Positions 1-7,524 of a DNA stretch of 11,752 nucleotides are shown piece after piece. The translations under genes and the position numbers were made by a program. The notes under the pieces are model-generated. The model had not been told where the DNA came from. It was given only the letters and a program-made list of their open reading frames with translations, and searched no databases. The stretch comes from Bacteroidota bacterium (GTDB taxonomy: Bacteria > Bacteroidota > Rhodothermia > Rhodothermales > UBA10348), in NCBI GenBank assembly GCA_004356385.1, contig SMXL01000032.1, positions 1 to 11,752 on the forward strand, written 5' to 3'. Numbering within the stretch: position 1 is the first letter of the stretch; every line of letters starts with the position of its first letter.

Positions 1-470
1 AGATCGCGCAACGGGCCATCTCTTCCGGAGACGCTTTCGAAACGCTCGTCAAACTCGTGGAAGCTCAGGGCGGCGACACATCGGTCCTACATGATCCAGA
101 GTCTAGGAGTGACTCGGCCGTAGTTCGCGTCGTTAAGGCACCCGATGAAGCGGGACCCATCATAGAGGCGATTGACGCGCTTGAAATTGGACGGGCGTGT
201 GTTGACTTGGGAGCCGGGCGGCGCAATAAAGAAGATTCGGTTGATCCTCTCGCCGGGATCTATCTACTTAAGAAAGAGTCCGACGCTATTGGATCGGGAG
301 AACCGCTGTTTGAGGTGCGTGCTTCAAACGAAGACCGGATTGAAAGAATTATTCCGAAGGTGCAATCGGCTTTTTCTTATACGGAAACCCCGTTTTCCGT
401 AACAAGTCGACTAAAGAACAGGTATGCGGAGAGCACCTGGCTGCATCCGGTTGGAAACCCTTCCGTATGA
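1..470 (+). CDS. Pyrimidine-nucleoside (thymidine) phosphorylase, C-terminal fragment
   Basis: This is the 3' end of a gene entering from the left edge; reading starts at base 3, giving about 155 residues before TGA at 468-470. The family cleaves thymidine or uridine with phosphate to the free base and (deoxy)ribose-1-phosphate in cytosolic pyrimidine salvage. The fragment opens with SSGDAFETLVKLVEAQGGD, the conserved block near the start of the C-terminal part of these enzymes. It then has VDLGAGRRNKEDSVDPLAGI, the signature of the pyrimidine-nucleoside phosphorylase C-terminal domain. The K-E-D and D-P-x-x-G-I forms resemble the Bacillus Pdp type more than E. coli DeoA. The phosphate- and base-binding domains lie outside the window, so substrate range (deoA versus pdp) cannot be decided. 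An internal GTG at 57 is not the true start, because homology extends upstream of it. Confidence 0.88.
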   Translation, partial: IAQRAISSGDAFETLVKLVEAQGGDTSVLHDPESRSDSAVVRVVKAPDEAGPIIEAIDALEIGRACVDLGAGRRNKEDSVDPLAGIYLLKKESDAIGSGEPLFEVRASNEDRIERIIPKVQSAFSYTETPFSVTSRLKNRYAESTWLHPVGNPSV

Positions 471-539
471 ACGTCCTACACTTTGTACATTGACTGGCTA
501 CCGATCCGGCAAAAAGTACCCGAACCCGTCTCGGATTGC

Positions 540-547
540 TATATTTG
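540..547 (+). promoter_or_regulatory. Candidate Bacteroidota-type -7 promoter element for the pspA cluster
   Basis: TATATTTG matches the Bacteroidota -7 consensus TAnnTTTG in full. It lies 44 bases before the pspA ATG, in the 121-base gap after the phosphorylase gene. No clear TTG (-33) is present 19-21 bases upstream, which lowers confidence. No terminator hairpin for the upstream gene is evident in the gap, so read-through is also possible. Confidence 0.4.
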
Positions 548-591
548 CCGAAGGGACCACCACCCAAGTTTAATTAAAGAGAATCGTCATT

Positions 592-1359
592 ATGTCTATC
601 TGGGCACGTTTTAAACGGTTCATGAAGTCCATTTTCGGAGGCGCAATTTCTGCCCTTGAGGACCCCAAATTAATCCTCGAGCAGAATATCCGAGAGCTGA
701 ACGATCAAGTACCGAAGATGAATGAGAACATCGCGACTGTAAAGGCAAACGTGATGCTTCTCAGAAAAGAAGTCAAGAAATATGAATCCGAAATGGCCGA
801 TCTTTCTGCCAAGATTAAAGCAGGAATCCAGGCCAATCGAGATGATATCGCCGAGCGCTACGCGTTACGACTCGAATCTGTGAAGGAAGCGCTCGAGAGA
901 ACGAAAGAACAACTCAAGTACGCATCCGCGGCCTACGACAAGGCCATCCAGGTCAAACAGGCTTTTATGCGCGAAAAAGAGCGCAAAATTTCCGAAGCGA
1001 AAGATGCACTTCGCGCACACGAACGGGCGAAGTGGCAGGCCAAGGTCGCCGATACGCTGGAGGCTTTCGAAGTGACTGGTATCGACCAGACACACGACGA
1101 AATGATTTCACGAATCAACGAGCAAACGGCGCGAAACGAAGCGCGTATGGAAATGGCATTGGATTCCATAGACACGGAAGCCTTGGAAATTGAGGAGGAC
1201 GCTCAAAAAATTCGTGCGGCAGAACTCGTGAAACAGTTCAAACTGGAAATGGGCGTAGGGGATACGAGCGGCGCCAAGGAAGAGCCCGAACTCGAGGTAC
1301 CGGAAAGCGAAGAGGAAAAAGAAGCAAAAACAATCGGGAAGCAGCGAACTAAGAGCTGA
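592..1359 (+). CDS. pspA: PspA/IM30 (Vipp1-like) family membrane-stress protein
   Basis: A 255-residue PspA/IM30 protein, a peripheral inner-membrane ESCRT-III-like protein that polymerises on stressed membranes and limits proton leakage. Residues 1-22 form the amphipathic N-terminal helix (MSIWARFKRFMKSIFGG), followed by the family's E-D-P (23-25) and a long, nearly unbroken coiled coil to about 222. The core matches E. coli PspA (about 222 aa). The extra part is an acidic E/P/S linker (about 224-244) and a basic tail ending K-T-I-G-K-Q-R-T-K-S. This resembles the C-terminal extension of Vipp1, although the tail sequence itself is not one I recognise. The ATG is the first residue of the conserved amphipathic helix, so the start is firm; the upstream SD is weak (AAAGAG, 10 bases away). 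It heads a plus-strand cluster with two further envelope proteins. No PspF or PspB/C genes are visible, so regulation is unknown. Confidence 0.93.
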   Translation: MSIWARFKRFMKSIFGGAISALEDPKLILEQNIRELNDQVPKMNENIATVKANVMLLRKEVKKYESEMADLSAKIKAGIQANRDDIAERYALRLESVKEALERTKEQLKYASAAYDKAIQVKQAFMREKERKISEAKDALRAHERAKWQAKVADTLEAFEVTGIDQTHDEMISRINEQTARNEARMEMALDSIDTEALEIEEDAQKIRAAELVKQFKLEMGVGDTSGAKEEPELEVPESEEEKEAKTIGKQRTKS

Positions 1360-1374
1360 CGAATTGTAGACAGT

Positions 1375-1396
1375 ATTCTGGGAAGCATTCCCGAAT
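1375..1396 (+). promoter_or_regulatory. Intergenic RNA hairpin between pspA and its paralogue
   Basis: In the 53-base gap, ATTC-T-GGGAA-GCA-TTCCC-GAAT folds into a 9-bp stem with one bulged T and a 3-base loop. No T-run follows, so it is not a standard intrinsic terminator. It could be a processing or mRNA-stability element that sets the ratio of the two products. The role is inferred; only the complementarity is seen. Confidence 0.4.
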
Positions 1397-1412
1397 TGAT
1401 TTCTGAAGAGTT

Positions 1413-1871
1413 ATGACACCCGAAGAATTCGATCGCATAAAAAAGGCTGAAAAGGAGCATCTTCGAAAACTCAAAAAGCTGAAGGAAACACATCGTCAGC
1501 TCGAGAGACAGAAGAAGATGACCGATGCTGTGTCTGAATTGACGACTTCCATGCGGGAGAAGCTGGATGTACATGACGACATGATGAACAGGATCGGAAT
1601 GGATTCGGCGCTGAGTGAGGCGCGGTTGGAAATGGCTCTTGAATCCAGCGAAAAAGCCGAATTCGAGGCTCAGGAATGGAAGGACGAACAGGATCTGACC
1701 AAAGAAAGAGCAAAAAAACTGGTTCGTCAGATGAAGGCCGCTGGTGATGTGACGGCGGTGGATTCGGAACGCGACGTGGCTCCGACCAGTTCAGACAAGG
1801 CAAAATCATCTGCGAAAGACGACTCGGATAGCGAATTACCCGAAAAAACAATAGGAAGGATGAAACCCTGA
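1413..1871 (+). CDS. Truncated PspA-like coiled-coil protein (C-terminal-half paralogue)
   Basis: A 152-residue, highly charged, probably all-helical soluble protein with no signal peptide or TM segment. I do not recognise it as a named family, but it aligns with the C-terminal half of the adjacent PspA. HDDMMNRI at 54-61 and SEARLEMALES at 68-78 face HDEMISRI at 168-175 and NEARMEMALDS at 182-192 of PspA, with 14 identities over 25 ungapped columns. The likeness extends back to an R-x-x-E-R-x-K motif (28-34 here, 141-147 in PspA). Both proteins end in an acidic/Ser-rich linker and K-T-I-G (145-148 here). The N-terminal amphipathic helix and first long coiled-coil arm of PspA are missing. It could therefore be a regulator or capping subunit of PspA polymers, or a decayed duplicate. 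The intact frame and the retained tail favour a functional protein. It starts at ATG with AAGAG just upstream, 53 bases after pspA. Confidence 0.75.
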   Translation: MTPEEFDRIKKAEKEHLRKLKKLKETHRQLERQKKMTDAVSELTTSMREKLDVHDDMMNRIGMDSALSEARLEMALESSEKAEFEAQEWKDEQDLTKERAKKLVRQMKAAGDVTAVDSERDVAPTSSDKAKSSAKDDSDSELPEKTIGRMKP

Positions 1872-1912
1872 CGGCGTCGCAGGGTGATGAAATAGGACAC
1901 CGATTGAGGAAG

Positions 1913-2779
1913 ATGAACGATCCTGATATCAATTATACGAAAGAAGCATTTCTACATCCGTGGAACTTGACCTTCTTGATCGTATCGATGCTGATTACAT
2001 TTTTGGTCGGCATGATGATCGTGCCGGAATGGCCGTTCAGTGCTGCTCTGATTCTAGTGTCGGCTATGGAGCTCATCTATTTGGGTAACATGCCTCGTCA
2101 GGAGCGATTTCGCCGGGCCATACGATCCAAGAGAGCAGCAGAGCATGCAAAGCCGCCTTCCCAGAAAGAACTCTTTCATTCCTTGACGCGGCAGAATCAG
2201 CGACGATATGCAAGGCTGAAGAAGCTGGAAAAAGAGATTGCGGCGAACTATCGAAAATTGTCGTACGCATCGCAGGGAATGCTCGATAGTCACATGTCCA
2301 AGATTAACGGACTTTTGGATTCATACCTCAATCTGCTCTATCAAAAAGAACGCTACGAGTTTTCCTCGAAGGCCTCGACCGAATCGGAGGTGGTCACCGC
2401 GATGGAGAAGCTTCGTCTGGACATGGAAGACGATCCACCCCGGGTCAAGGCGGTTAAGGCACGTCGGCTCCGAATTCTGGAACAGCGCCTGGACCGATCC
2501 AAGAACGGACAGGAAAATTTGGAAATTATCAAGGCCCAGCTGGAGACGATTGAAGACGTAACCAAGTACATTCTTGAGCAGTCCCTGACGCTCCGCAATC
2601 CGGAAGAAATTACTTTCCAACTCGATACGCTTCTGAGCGAGGTAGAAGAGACGCAAGCCTCGGTTGTCGAGATGCAAGAGGTATTTGCGTCTCCGGCCGA
2701 CCTTCTGAGTGAACTGGATACTTTCCAAGATCCAAACCAGGAAGAGTCCTCAATTGAAAGCACTCGCGTGCAAGAGTAG
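1913..2779 (+). CDS. Two-TM coiled-coil membrane protein of unknown function
   Basis: I do not recognise this protein. From ATG 1913 it has 288 residues. Two adjacent hydrophobic segments lie at about 17-37 (WNLTFLIVSMLITFLVGMMIV) and 41-58, separated by a short P-E-W-P turn, forming a membrane hairpin. A basic stretch (R/K-rich, 61-80) follows, which by the positive-inside rule puts the C-terminal part in the cytoplasm. The remaining ~200 residues are charged and mostly helical (coiled coil about 88-150 and 160-260), ending in an acidic tail. An in-frame TTG at 1904 would add three residues; ATG is preferred although its GAGGA is only 2 bases away. It lies 41 bases after the truncated PspA paralogue and probably shares its transcript. 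A cytoplasmic coiled coil anchored by a TM hairpin suits a membrane tether for PspA-type proteins, but that is inference from context only. Confidence 0.8.
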   Translation: MNDPDINYTKEAFLHPWNLTFLIVSMLITFLVGMMIVPEWPFSAALILVSAMELIYLGNMPRQERFRRAIRSKRAAEHAKPPSQKELFHSLTRQNQRRYARLKKLEKEIAANYRKLSYASQGMLDSHMSKINGLLDSYLNLLYQKERYEFSSKASTESEVVTAMEKLRLDMEDDPPRVKAVKARRLRILEQRLDRSKNGQENLEIIKAQLETIEDVTKYILEQSLTLRNPEEITFQLDTLLSEVEETQASVVEMQEVFASPADLLSELDTFQDPNQEESSIESTRVQE

Positions 2780-2827
2780 CGATTCCGTATTTTCGGATCG
2801 AATCAACTCAATTCAATTTCTACATTG

Positions 2828-3610
2828 ATGTCTTATTCGACTCTCCGATTCGACGTAGATGACGACGGTGTTGCGCTGATCACGATCAGTCGTCCCGAAA
2901 AATTAAACGCTCTGAATTCGACCGTTTTGGATGAGCTGGATGCATGCTTTTCCGAAGCCAACGAGACCGATGAGATTCGAGGAGTCATAGTAACCGGCGA
3001 CGGCCCGAAAGCGTTTGTTGCCGGAGCCGACATCCAGGAATTTGTCACTCTCGATCCTGACGAAGCCGAAGACGTCGCACGCCGAGGCCAGGCTGTTTTT
3101 CAGCGCATAGAAGATATGCTCATTCCTGTAATCGCTGCCGTTAACGGTTTCGCGCTGGGAGGTGGGTGTGAACTCGCGATTTCTTGTCATATTCGGATTG
3201 CGTCCGACAACGCCTCATTCGGTCAGCCGGAGGTGAATCTGGGACTGATTCCAGGTTATGGCGGAACGCAACGGCTTCCCCGATTGATCGGACGGGGGAA
3301 TGCGACCGAATTGTTGCTTTCGGGAGACATGATTTCGGCATCCAGAGCCTACGAAATAGGCCTGGTGAACAAAGTGGTTGCTCCCGATGAGCTTATGGAT
3401 TCCGCACGAGCGCTTATGAAAACAATCATGTCTCGTGCGCCGGTGGCTATCGCTCTGGTTCTGGAAGCCATTCGCGCGAGTTATCTTCCTCCGGATGAGG
3501 GACTGACGCGCGAAGCAACGCTTTTTGGTAGGGCCTGCGATACAGAAGATTTCAAAGAGGGAGTGTCGGCGTTTTTGGAAAAGAGACCGCCCAATTTTCG
3601 GGGCCGGTAG
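2828..3610 (+). CDS. Enoyl-CoA hydratase/isomerase (crotonase) family protein
   Basis: A 260-residue single-domain crotonase, the usual length for a stand-alone short-chain enoyl-CoA hydratase, which adds water to trans-2-enoyl-CoA in beta-oxidation or related CoA pathways in the cytosol. The oxyanion-hole motif A-G-A-D is at 65-68 and G-G-G at 111-113. Both catalytic glutamates of true hydratases are present: Glu115 in GGGCELA and Glu135 in FGQPEVNLGLIPGYGGTQR. This supports hydratase activity rather than one of the dehydratase or isomerase variants lacking a Glu. The C-terminal E-K-R-P-P-x-F motif is typical. ATG at 2828 is chosen over a TTG one codon earlier. No SD is visible. It sits 48 bases after the membrane coiled-coil gene in the same direction, with no obvious functional link. 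Substrate chain length and pathway cannot be told from sequence. Confidence 0.93.
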   Translation: MSYSTLRFDVDDDGVALITISRPEKLNALNSTVLDELDACFSEANETDEIRGVIVTGDGPKAFVAGADIQEFVTLDPDEAEDVARRGQAVFQRIEDMLIPVIAAVNGFALGGGCELAISCHIRIASDNASFGQPEVNLGLIPGYGGTQRLPRLIGRGNATELLLSGDMISASRAYEIGLVNKVVAPDELMDSARALMKTIMSRAPVAIALVLEAIRASYLPPDEGLTREATLFGRACDTEDFKEGVSAFLEKRPPNFRGR

Positions 3611-3646
3611 CGATTAGAGTCTAGTTCGAACTGAGAGAGTGAATCA

Positions 3647-4942
3647 TTGATCATAGGACTCATCATACTCACGCTGCTTCTCAGCAGCTTTTTCTCTGGA
3701 TCCGAAATCGCCTTTGTGGCCGCAAATCGACTTCGGGTAGAGGTTCACGCCCGGAGAGGGGGATTCGTCGGGAAAACCGTGAGACGATTCATCGACAATC
3801 CGGCGACTCTGCTTACGACAACACTCGTAGGCAACAACATTTGTCTGGTGGTCTACGCCACTCTATTTGCCATATTTTTTGTACCCCCACTGGAAGCTTT
3901 TATTTCTGGCTCCTTCGGCCTGCAGACTTCATCTCTCGAGATCGCCGTCCTGATTACCCAGACCATAATCGCGTCCACGATCGTCCTGTTCGTAGGCGAG
4001 ATCATTCCTAAATCTGTACTCAGAGAAGTGGCCAACTCTGCGGTTTTTGCCCTGGCGGTACCACTCAGAATAACGTACTTCTTGCTTCTTCCGCTGATTA
4101 AAGTATCACAGTGGTCTGCCCTCGTCTTAATGAAAATATTTCGAGCCAGCGAGGAGAGCTATGGAGAATTCATGCGGCGGGATTTTGAAATCATGATAGA
4201 GGAAGGGAAGCTGAGTGGCGATCTGGACCTGGCTGAGGACGAAACGACACTTTTGTCCAACGTTTTCGCGATGGCGTCAATCAAAGTCAAGGAGTCGATG
4301 GTGCCCCGAACCGATATCGTCGCCGTAGAGGTAGGTACATCGACCGAGGATCTCCTGAACGCGTTTGTCGCGTCGGGGCATTCTAAGCTTCCCGTCTACA
4401 AAGAAAATATTGACAATATCGTGGGCGTAGCATTCGCTTACGATTTGTTTGATGAGCCCTCGTCTTTGAAGGAAATGATGCGGCCGGCGACGTTTGTGCC
4501 TGAGTCGAAGTTGTCCAAGCATCTCCTGCAGGAATTTCTTCAATCCAAAACGTCCATTGCGATCGTCATCGATGAGTACGGAGGCACGGCAGGTCTGGCT
4601 ACAACGGAAGATCTTTTGGAAGAACTCTTCGGGGACATTCAGGACGAGTTTGACGACGAAGATCTGATGCTTCGCGTGCTTGATGAGAATACGGTTCTTG
4701 CGAGCGGCAGAATCGAAGTAGACGAACTCGCCGAAGAAACCAATATTGTTCTTCCCGATGGAGATTACGAGACCGTAGCCGGGTATCTGTTGGATCGACT
4801 GGGGACGATTCCCAAAACTCGGGATGAGTTTGAGCTCGACGGTTTTAGAATCGTTGTTCTTCAGGCGTCCGCCAACCGGGTCGACCTGGTTCGATTACAT
4901 CGTCTCGTCGAGCAAGATTCGCCCCAAGGCCCTAAGACGTAG
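3647..4942 (+). CDS. CNNM/CorC-HlyC family transporter with CBS pair
   Basis: A 431-residue membrane protein of the CNNM (DUF21)-CBS-CorC_HlyC family, often annotated as hemolysin. Characterised members export Mg2+ or related divalent cations. The DUF21 membrane domain (about 1-165) starts with a hydrophobic helix and S-G-S-E-I-A (17-22), and contains L-V-G-N-N (60-64) and the conserved G-E-I-I-P-K-S (117-123). A CBS pair follows (about 215-335), with [10 protein letters not shown] (218-227) and [20 protein letters not shown] (307-326). The CorC_HlyC-associated domain (about 340-425) is complete. The start is TTG: an in-frame TGA at 3632-3634 and no ATG or GTG before the first helix leave it as the only reasonable start, with GAGAG just upstream. 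Its stop overlaps that of the convergent floA gene by 11 bases. It lies 36 bases after the enoyl-CoA hydratase gene. Confidence 0.93.
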   Translation: MIIGLIILTLLLSSFFSGSEIAFVAANRLRVEVHARRGGFVGKTVRRFIDNPATLLTTTLVGNNICLVVYATLFAIFFVPPLEAFISGSFGLQTSSLEIAVLITQTIIASTIVLFVGEIIPKSVLREVANSAVFALAVPLRITYFLLLPLIKVSQWSALVLMKIFRASEESYGEFMRRDFEIMIEEGKLSGDLDLAEDETTLLSNVFAMASIKVKESMVPRTDIVAVEVGTSTEDLLNAFVASGHSKLPVYKENIDNIVGVAFAYDLFDEPSSLKEMMRPATFVPESKLSKHLLQEFLQSKTSIAIVIDEYGGTAGLATTEDLLEELFGDIQDEFDDEDLMLRVLDENTVLASGRIEVDELAEETNIVLPDGDYETVAGYLLDRLGTIPKTRDEFELDGFRIVVLQASANRVDLVRLHRLVEQDSPQGPKT

Positions 4943-5924
4943 GAGTCTCGGGATCGTCTTTTCCTCCGATGGAATCTCTCATGCGCGTATCGGCCTCGAT
5001 ATTCCTTAAGTTGATGTAATCCATCACGCCGAAATTGCCAGCTCGAAAAGCCTCTGCCATTGCAAGGGGGACTTCTGCTTCGGCGGCCACGACGCGGGCT
5101 CGCTGCTTCACGACCTCAGCCTGCATTTCCTGTTCGGAAGCTACAGCCGCAGCGCGGCGCTCTTCCGCTTTTGCCCGGGCGATTTTTAAGTCCGCTTCGG
5201 CCTGATCCGTCTGGAGCGCTGCCCCAATATTTTCACCGACGTCCACGTCGGCGATATCGATCGAGAGAATTTCAAAAGCCGTGCCGGCATCCAAACCTTT
5301 GTCTAATACGACTTTAGAAATCCGATCCGGGTTTTCGAGTACCTGCTTGTGGGTATCTGAAGAACCGATCGTCGAAACGATTCCCTCTCCAACCCGAGCG
5401 ATGATGGTTTCCTCACCAGCTCCACCAACCAGGCGCTCAATATTTGCGCGAACGGTAACTTTTGCCACCGCCCTAACCTGAATGCCATCCTTGGCGACGG
5501 CTGAAACAGGGGGCGTTTCGATCACTTTCGGATTTACGGACATCTGAACAGCCTCAAAAACGTCTCGGCCTGCTAAGTCGATTGCAGTAGCTCGTACGAA
5601 GTCGAGGTCTATATTGGCCTTGTCTGCCGATATCAACGAGTTCACCACCTTCTGGACCTGTCCACCTGCCAGGTAATGGGCCTCCAATTGCGCTGTATCC
5701 AGATATATCCCCGCCTTGTGGGCAGTAATGAGTGGTCGGACGATTGCCACCGGAGGCACTTTTCGCAGCCGCATTCCTACGAGATCGCGAACAAGTTTCA
5801 GTTTAACGCCAGAGAAATAAGCGGTAACCCAAAGCCCTACAGGGACGAAATACAGAAAAACGATCATCATCACCAGGATAAGCACGATGATTGTGATTCC
5901 GGCTGTCGTGAAAAGTATATCCAT
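4932..5924 (-). CDS. floA: Flotillin-like protein FloA (SPFH domain)
   Basis: A 330-residue flotillin-like protein, the usual FloA length. FloA proteins are membrane-hairpin-anchored oligomers that organise membrane microdomains and fluidity. Residues 5-33 form the hydrophobic membrane segment. An SPFH/PHB domain spans about 45-230, with long conserved runs such as [20 protein letters not shown] (119-138). An Ala/Glu-rich coiled coil follows (236-292), then the FloA-specific tail [20 protein letters not shown] (293-312). The ATG has one of the best SD sequences in the window (GAGGAA, 5929-5934). That SD lies in the 17-base gap after moaC, so the gene is probably co-transcribed with moaC. Bacterial floA is often paired with an NfeD gene; none is adjacent here. 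The stop codon overlaps the end of the convergent CNNM gene. Confidence 0.95.
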   Translation of the reverse strand: MDILFTTAGITIIVLILVMMIVFLYFVPVGLWVTAYFSGVKLKLVRDLVGMRLRKVPPVAIVRPLITAHKAGIYLDTAQLEAHYLAGGQVQKVVNSLISADKANIDLDFVRATAIDLAGRDVFEAVQMSVNPKVIETPPVSAVAKDGIQVRAVAKVTVRANIERLVGGAGEETIIARVGEGIVSTIGSSDTHKQVLENPDRISKVVLDKGLDAGTAFEILSIDIADVDVGENIGAALQTDQAEADLKIARAKAEERRAAAVASEQEMQAEVVKQRARVVAAEAEVPLAMAEAFRAGNFGVMDYINLRNIEADTRMRDSIGGKDDPETPTS

Positions 5925-5928
5925 GGTG

Positions 5929-5934
5929 TTCCTC
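5929..5934 (-). promoter_or_regulatory. Shine-Dalgarno of floA
   Basis: GAGGAA on the minus strand, 4 bases before the floA ATG and entirely inside the 17-base moaC-floA gap. It is notable because most other genes here have weak or no SD, so floA translation may be less dependent on alternative initiation signals. Confidence 0.6.
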
Positions 5935-5941
5935 GTTATTC

Positions 5942-6427
5942 TTATTCAGTGCCTGGCTTTCGGTAATCCCCGCTCTGTCCACCCGTTTTTGCAAGGAGGT
6001 GAATATTTTCGATGACCATCTCTTTTGTGACTGATTTACACATGTCGTAAATCGTCAGGCACGAGACGGTCACGGCTGTCAGAGCCTCCATCTCCACACC
6101 TGTCGGACCCACCGATTTTGCGTACGCTCTGACCTCTATGGTGTGCGTTGACTCTTCCGGGGACAATTCAACATCAATTCCTGCGAGTGCCACCTGATGG
6201 CAGAGCGGAATGAGTCGACTGGTCTCTTTGGCTCCCATAATACCCGCGAACTGAGAAATAGCCAAAACGTCTCCTTTCTGAATGGCGTTCTCAGCCACTC
6301 TAGAAAAGGCTTCCGGTCCCAGATGCACACGGCCGATGGCCACCGCCGTTCGAACCGAATCGGCCTTCTCGGAGATATCTACCATGTGAACTCCGCCCTG
6401 CGGATCAACGTGTGTGAGTGAGGACAT
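5942..6427 (-). CDS. moaC: Cyclic pyranopterin monophosphate synthase MoaC
   Basis: A 161-residue MoaC, the same length as the E. coli enzyme. It converts the MoaA product (3',8-cyclo-7,8-dihydro-GTP) into cyclic pyranopterin monophosphate in molybdenum cofactor synthesis. Conserved sequence includes [14 protein letters not shown] (15-28), K51 in Q-K-G-D-V, H77 in [15 protein letters not shown] (110-119), and D128/K131 in TIYDMCKSV. These positions coincide with the E. coli catalytic residues K51, H77, D128 and K131, so activity is expected. The start is ATG at 6427; a TTG two codons earlier is less likely because the ATG gives the standard S-x-L-T-H N-terminus. No SD is visible. It follows moaA by 86 bases and precedes floA by 17 bases, all on the minus strand. 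Confidence 0.97.
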   Translation of the reverse strand: MSSLTHVDPQGGVHMVDISEKADSVRTAVAIGRVHLGPEAFSRVAENAIQKGDVLAISQFAGIMGAKETSRLIPLCHQVALAGIDVELSPEESTHTIEVRAYAKSVGPTGVEMEALTAVTVSCLTIYDMCKSVTKEMVIENIHLLAKTGGQSGDYRKPGTE

Positions 6428-6513
6428 TGACAATCGAAGGATTTTCTAGTTGAAACGGTGAATATCAGAGTGGAAGAGCGAAGATAGCCGGTACGCGATC
6501 AGGCAACAAACAA

Positions 6514-7524
6514 CTACCCTCCGATCAAGATCATTGGGCGATCGGGTGAATTGGATATTTCATACATCCCGGCGTGCGATGCCTTTTTTCGATGCACGGC
6601 TCCTTCAATAAGTGACATGAGCTCGACGTCCGTTGCTCCCCGGCGAACGGCGTCGCGGAGACTGACTTCACTTTTACCAAATAAACAAACGCGTAGATTT
6701 CCATCTGCTGTAAGTCTCAGGCGATTGCAACTTCCACAAAATTTGTCGCTCATGGACGAGATGAATCCAAGGCTCCCTTGAAAACCGGGCACTTGCCATG
6801 ATTTTGAAGTGGGATTCAGGTCGTCACTTTTGCGCGCGAGCGTGGGATAAGCGGCTCGGATTTGTTCAAGCATTTTCTCGTACGGCAAGAAGTGAGTGTC
6901 GTCCCACCCGTTCCCACCAAAAGGCATGTATTCGATGAAGCGCATTTCAATGGACTGGTGACGAGTCCATTCAACAAAATCGATCAATTCATCATCGTTG
7001 ATTCCTTTTTGAACCACGCAATTGATCTTGACGGGATTGTATCCGGCCTCTAGCGTCATCTTAATGGATTCCAATACGGTTTCAAATCCGCCGCGCAGCG
7101 TAATCTCCCGAAAACGATCCTCACGGAGTGTATCGAGGCTGATATTGAATGCCGACACGCCCGCTTCTTTGAGAGCCTTCAATTTTTTTGGAAGGAGAAG
7201 GCCATTCGTCGTAATCGCGATGGTTTTTATCCCGTCAATCTCGTTCAGTCTTCCGACCAGATGCTCGATGTCGTTTCGGATGAGCGGCTCGCCACCTGTA
7301 AGCCTGATTTTCGTGACACCCAGCAGTGCGAAGAGACTCGCTAGATGAACGATTTCCTCAAAAGACAGCATCTCCGGTTTGGGTCGAAGCTCAACTCCTT
7401 CAGACGGCATGCAATAGGTGCATCGGAGATTACAGCGCTCTGTGAGCGAGATTCTCAGATACGAATGCTGACGGCCGAATGTATCGGTAACGATGTGTGT
7501 GAGATCTTCCAAATGGACAAACAA
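6514..7524 (-). CDS. moaA: GTP 3',8-cyclase MoaA (radical SAM)
   Basis: A 336-residue radical-SAM enzyme that performs the first committed step of molybdenum cofactor synthesis, turning GTP into 3',8-cyclo-7,8-dihydro-GTP for MoaC. The N-terminal [4Fe-4S]/SAM motif is C31-x3-C35-x2-C38 (ERCNLRCTYCMP). The second, GTP-binding cluster motif is C263-x2-C266-x13-C280 (FCGSCNRLRLTADGNLRVC). The SAM-binding T-G-G-E-P is at 76-80, and the essential C-terminal Gly-Gly ends the protein (335-336). No ATG or GTG exists between the upstream in-frame TAA (7534-7536) and the conserved DTFGRQHSYLR block. The start must be TTG, at 7524 or less likely at 7512. A hairpin at 7522-7548 overlaps the 7524 start. 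The gene lies 57 bases downstream of dtd. Confidence 0.96.
   Translation of the reverse strand: MFVHLEDLTHIVTDTFGRQHSYLRISLTERCNLRCTYCMPSEGVELRPKPEMLSFEEIVHLASLFALLGVTKIRLTGGEPLIRNDIEHLVGRLNEIDGIKTIAITTNGLLLPKKLKALKEAGVSAFNISLDTLREDRFREITLRGGFETVLESIKMTLEAGYNPVKINCVVQKGINDDELIDFVEWTRHQSIEMRFIEYMPFGGNGWDDTHFLPYEKMLEQIRAAYPTLARKSDDLNPTSKSWQVPGFQGSLGFISSMSDKFCGSCNRLRLTADGNLRVCLFGKSEVSLRDAVRRGATDVELMSLIEGAVHRKKASHAGMYEISNSPDRPMILIGG

Noticed and set aside
1471..1932. 153-codon open frame antisense to the PspA paralogue.
   Set aside because: Ser/Pro/Arg-rich shadow frame with no recognisable domain; the sense frame shows homology to PspA.
2788..2795. TATTTTCG before the enoyl-CoA hydratase gene as a possible -7 element.
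   Set aside because: The nearest upstream TTG is about 31 bases away, outside the usual 19-21 spacing, so an internal promoter is not supported.
3623..3632. Palindrome AGTTCGAACT between the enoyl-CoA hydratase and CNNM genes.
   Set aside because: Only 10 bp, no extended stem and no T-run; not supported as terminator or operator.
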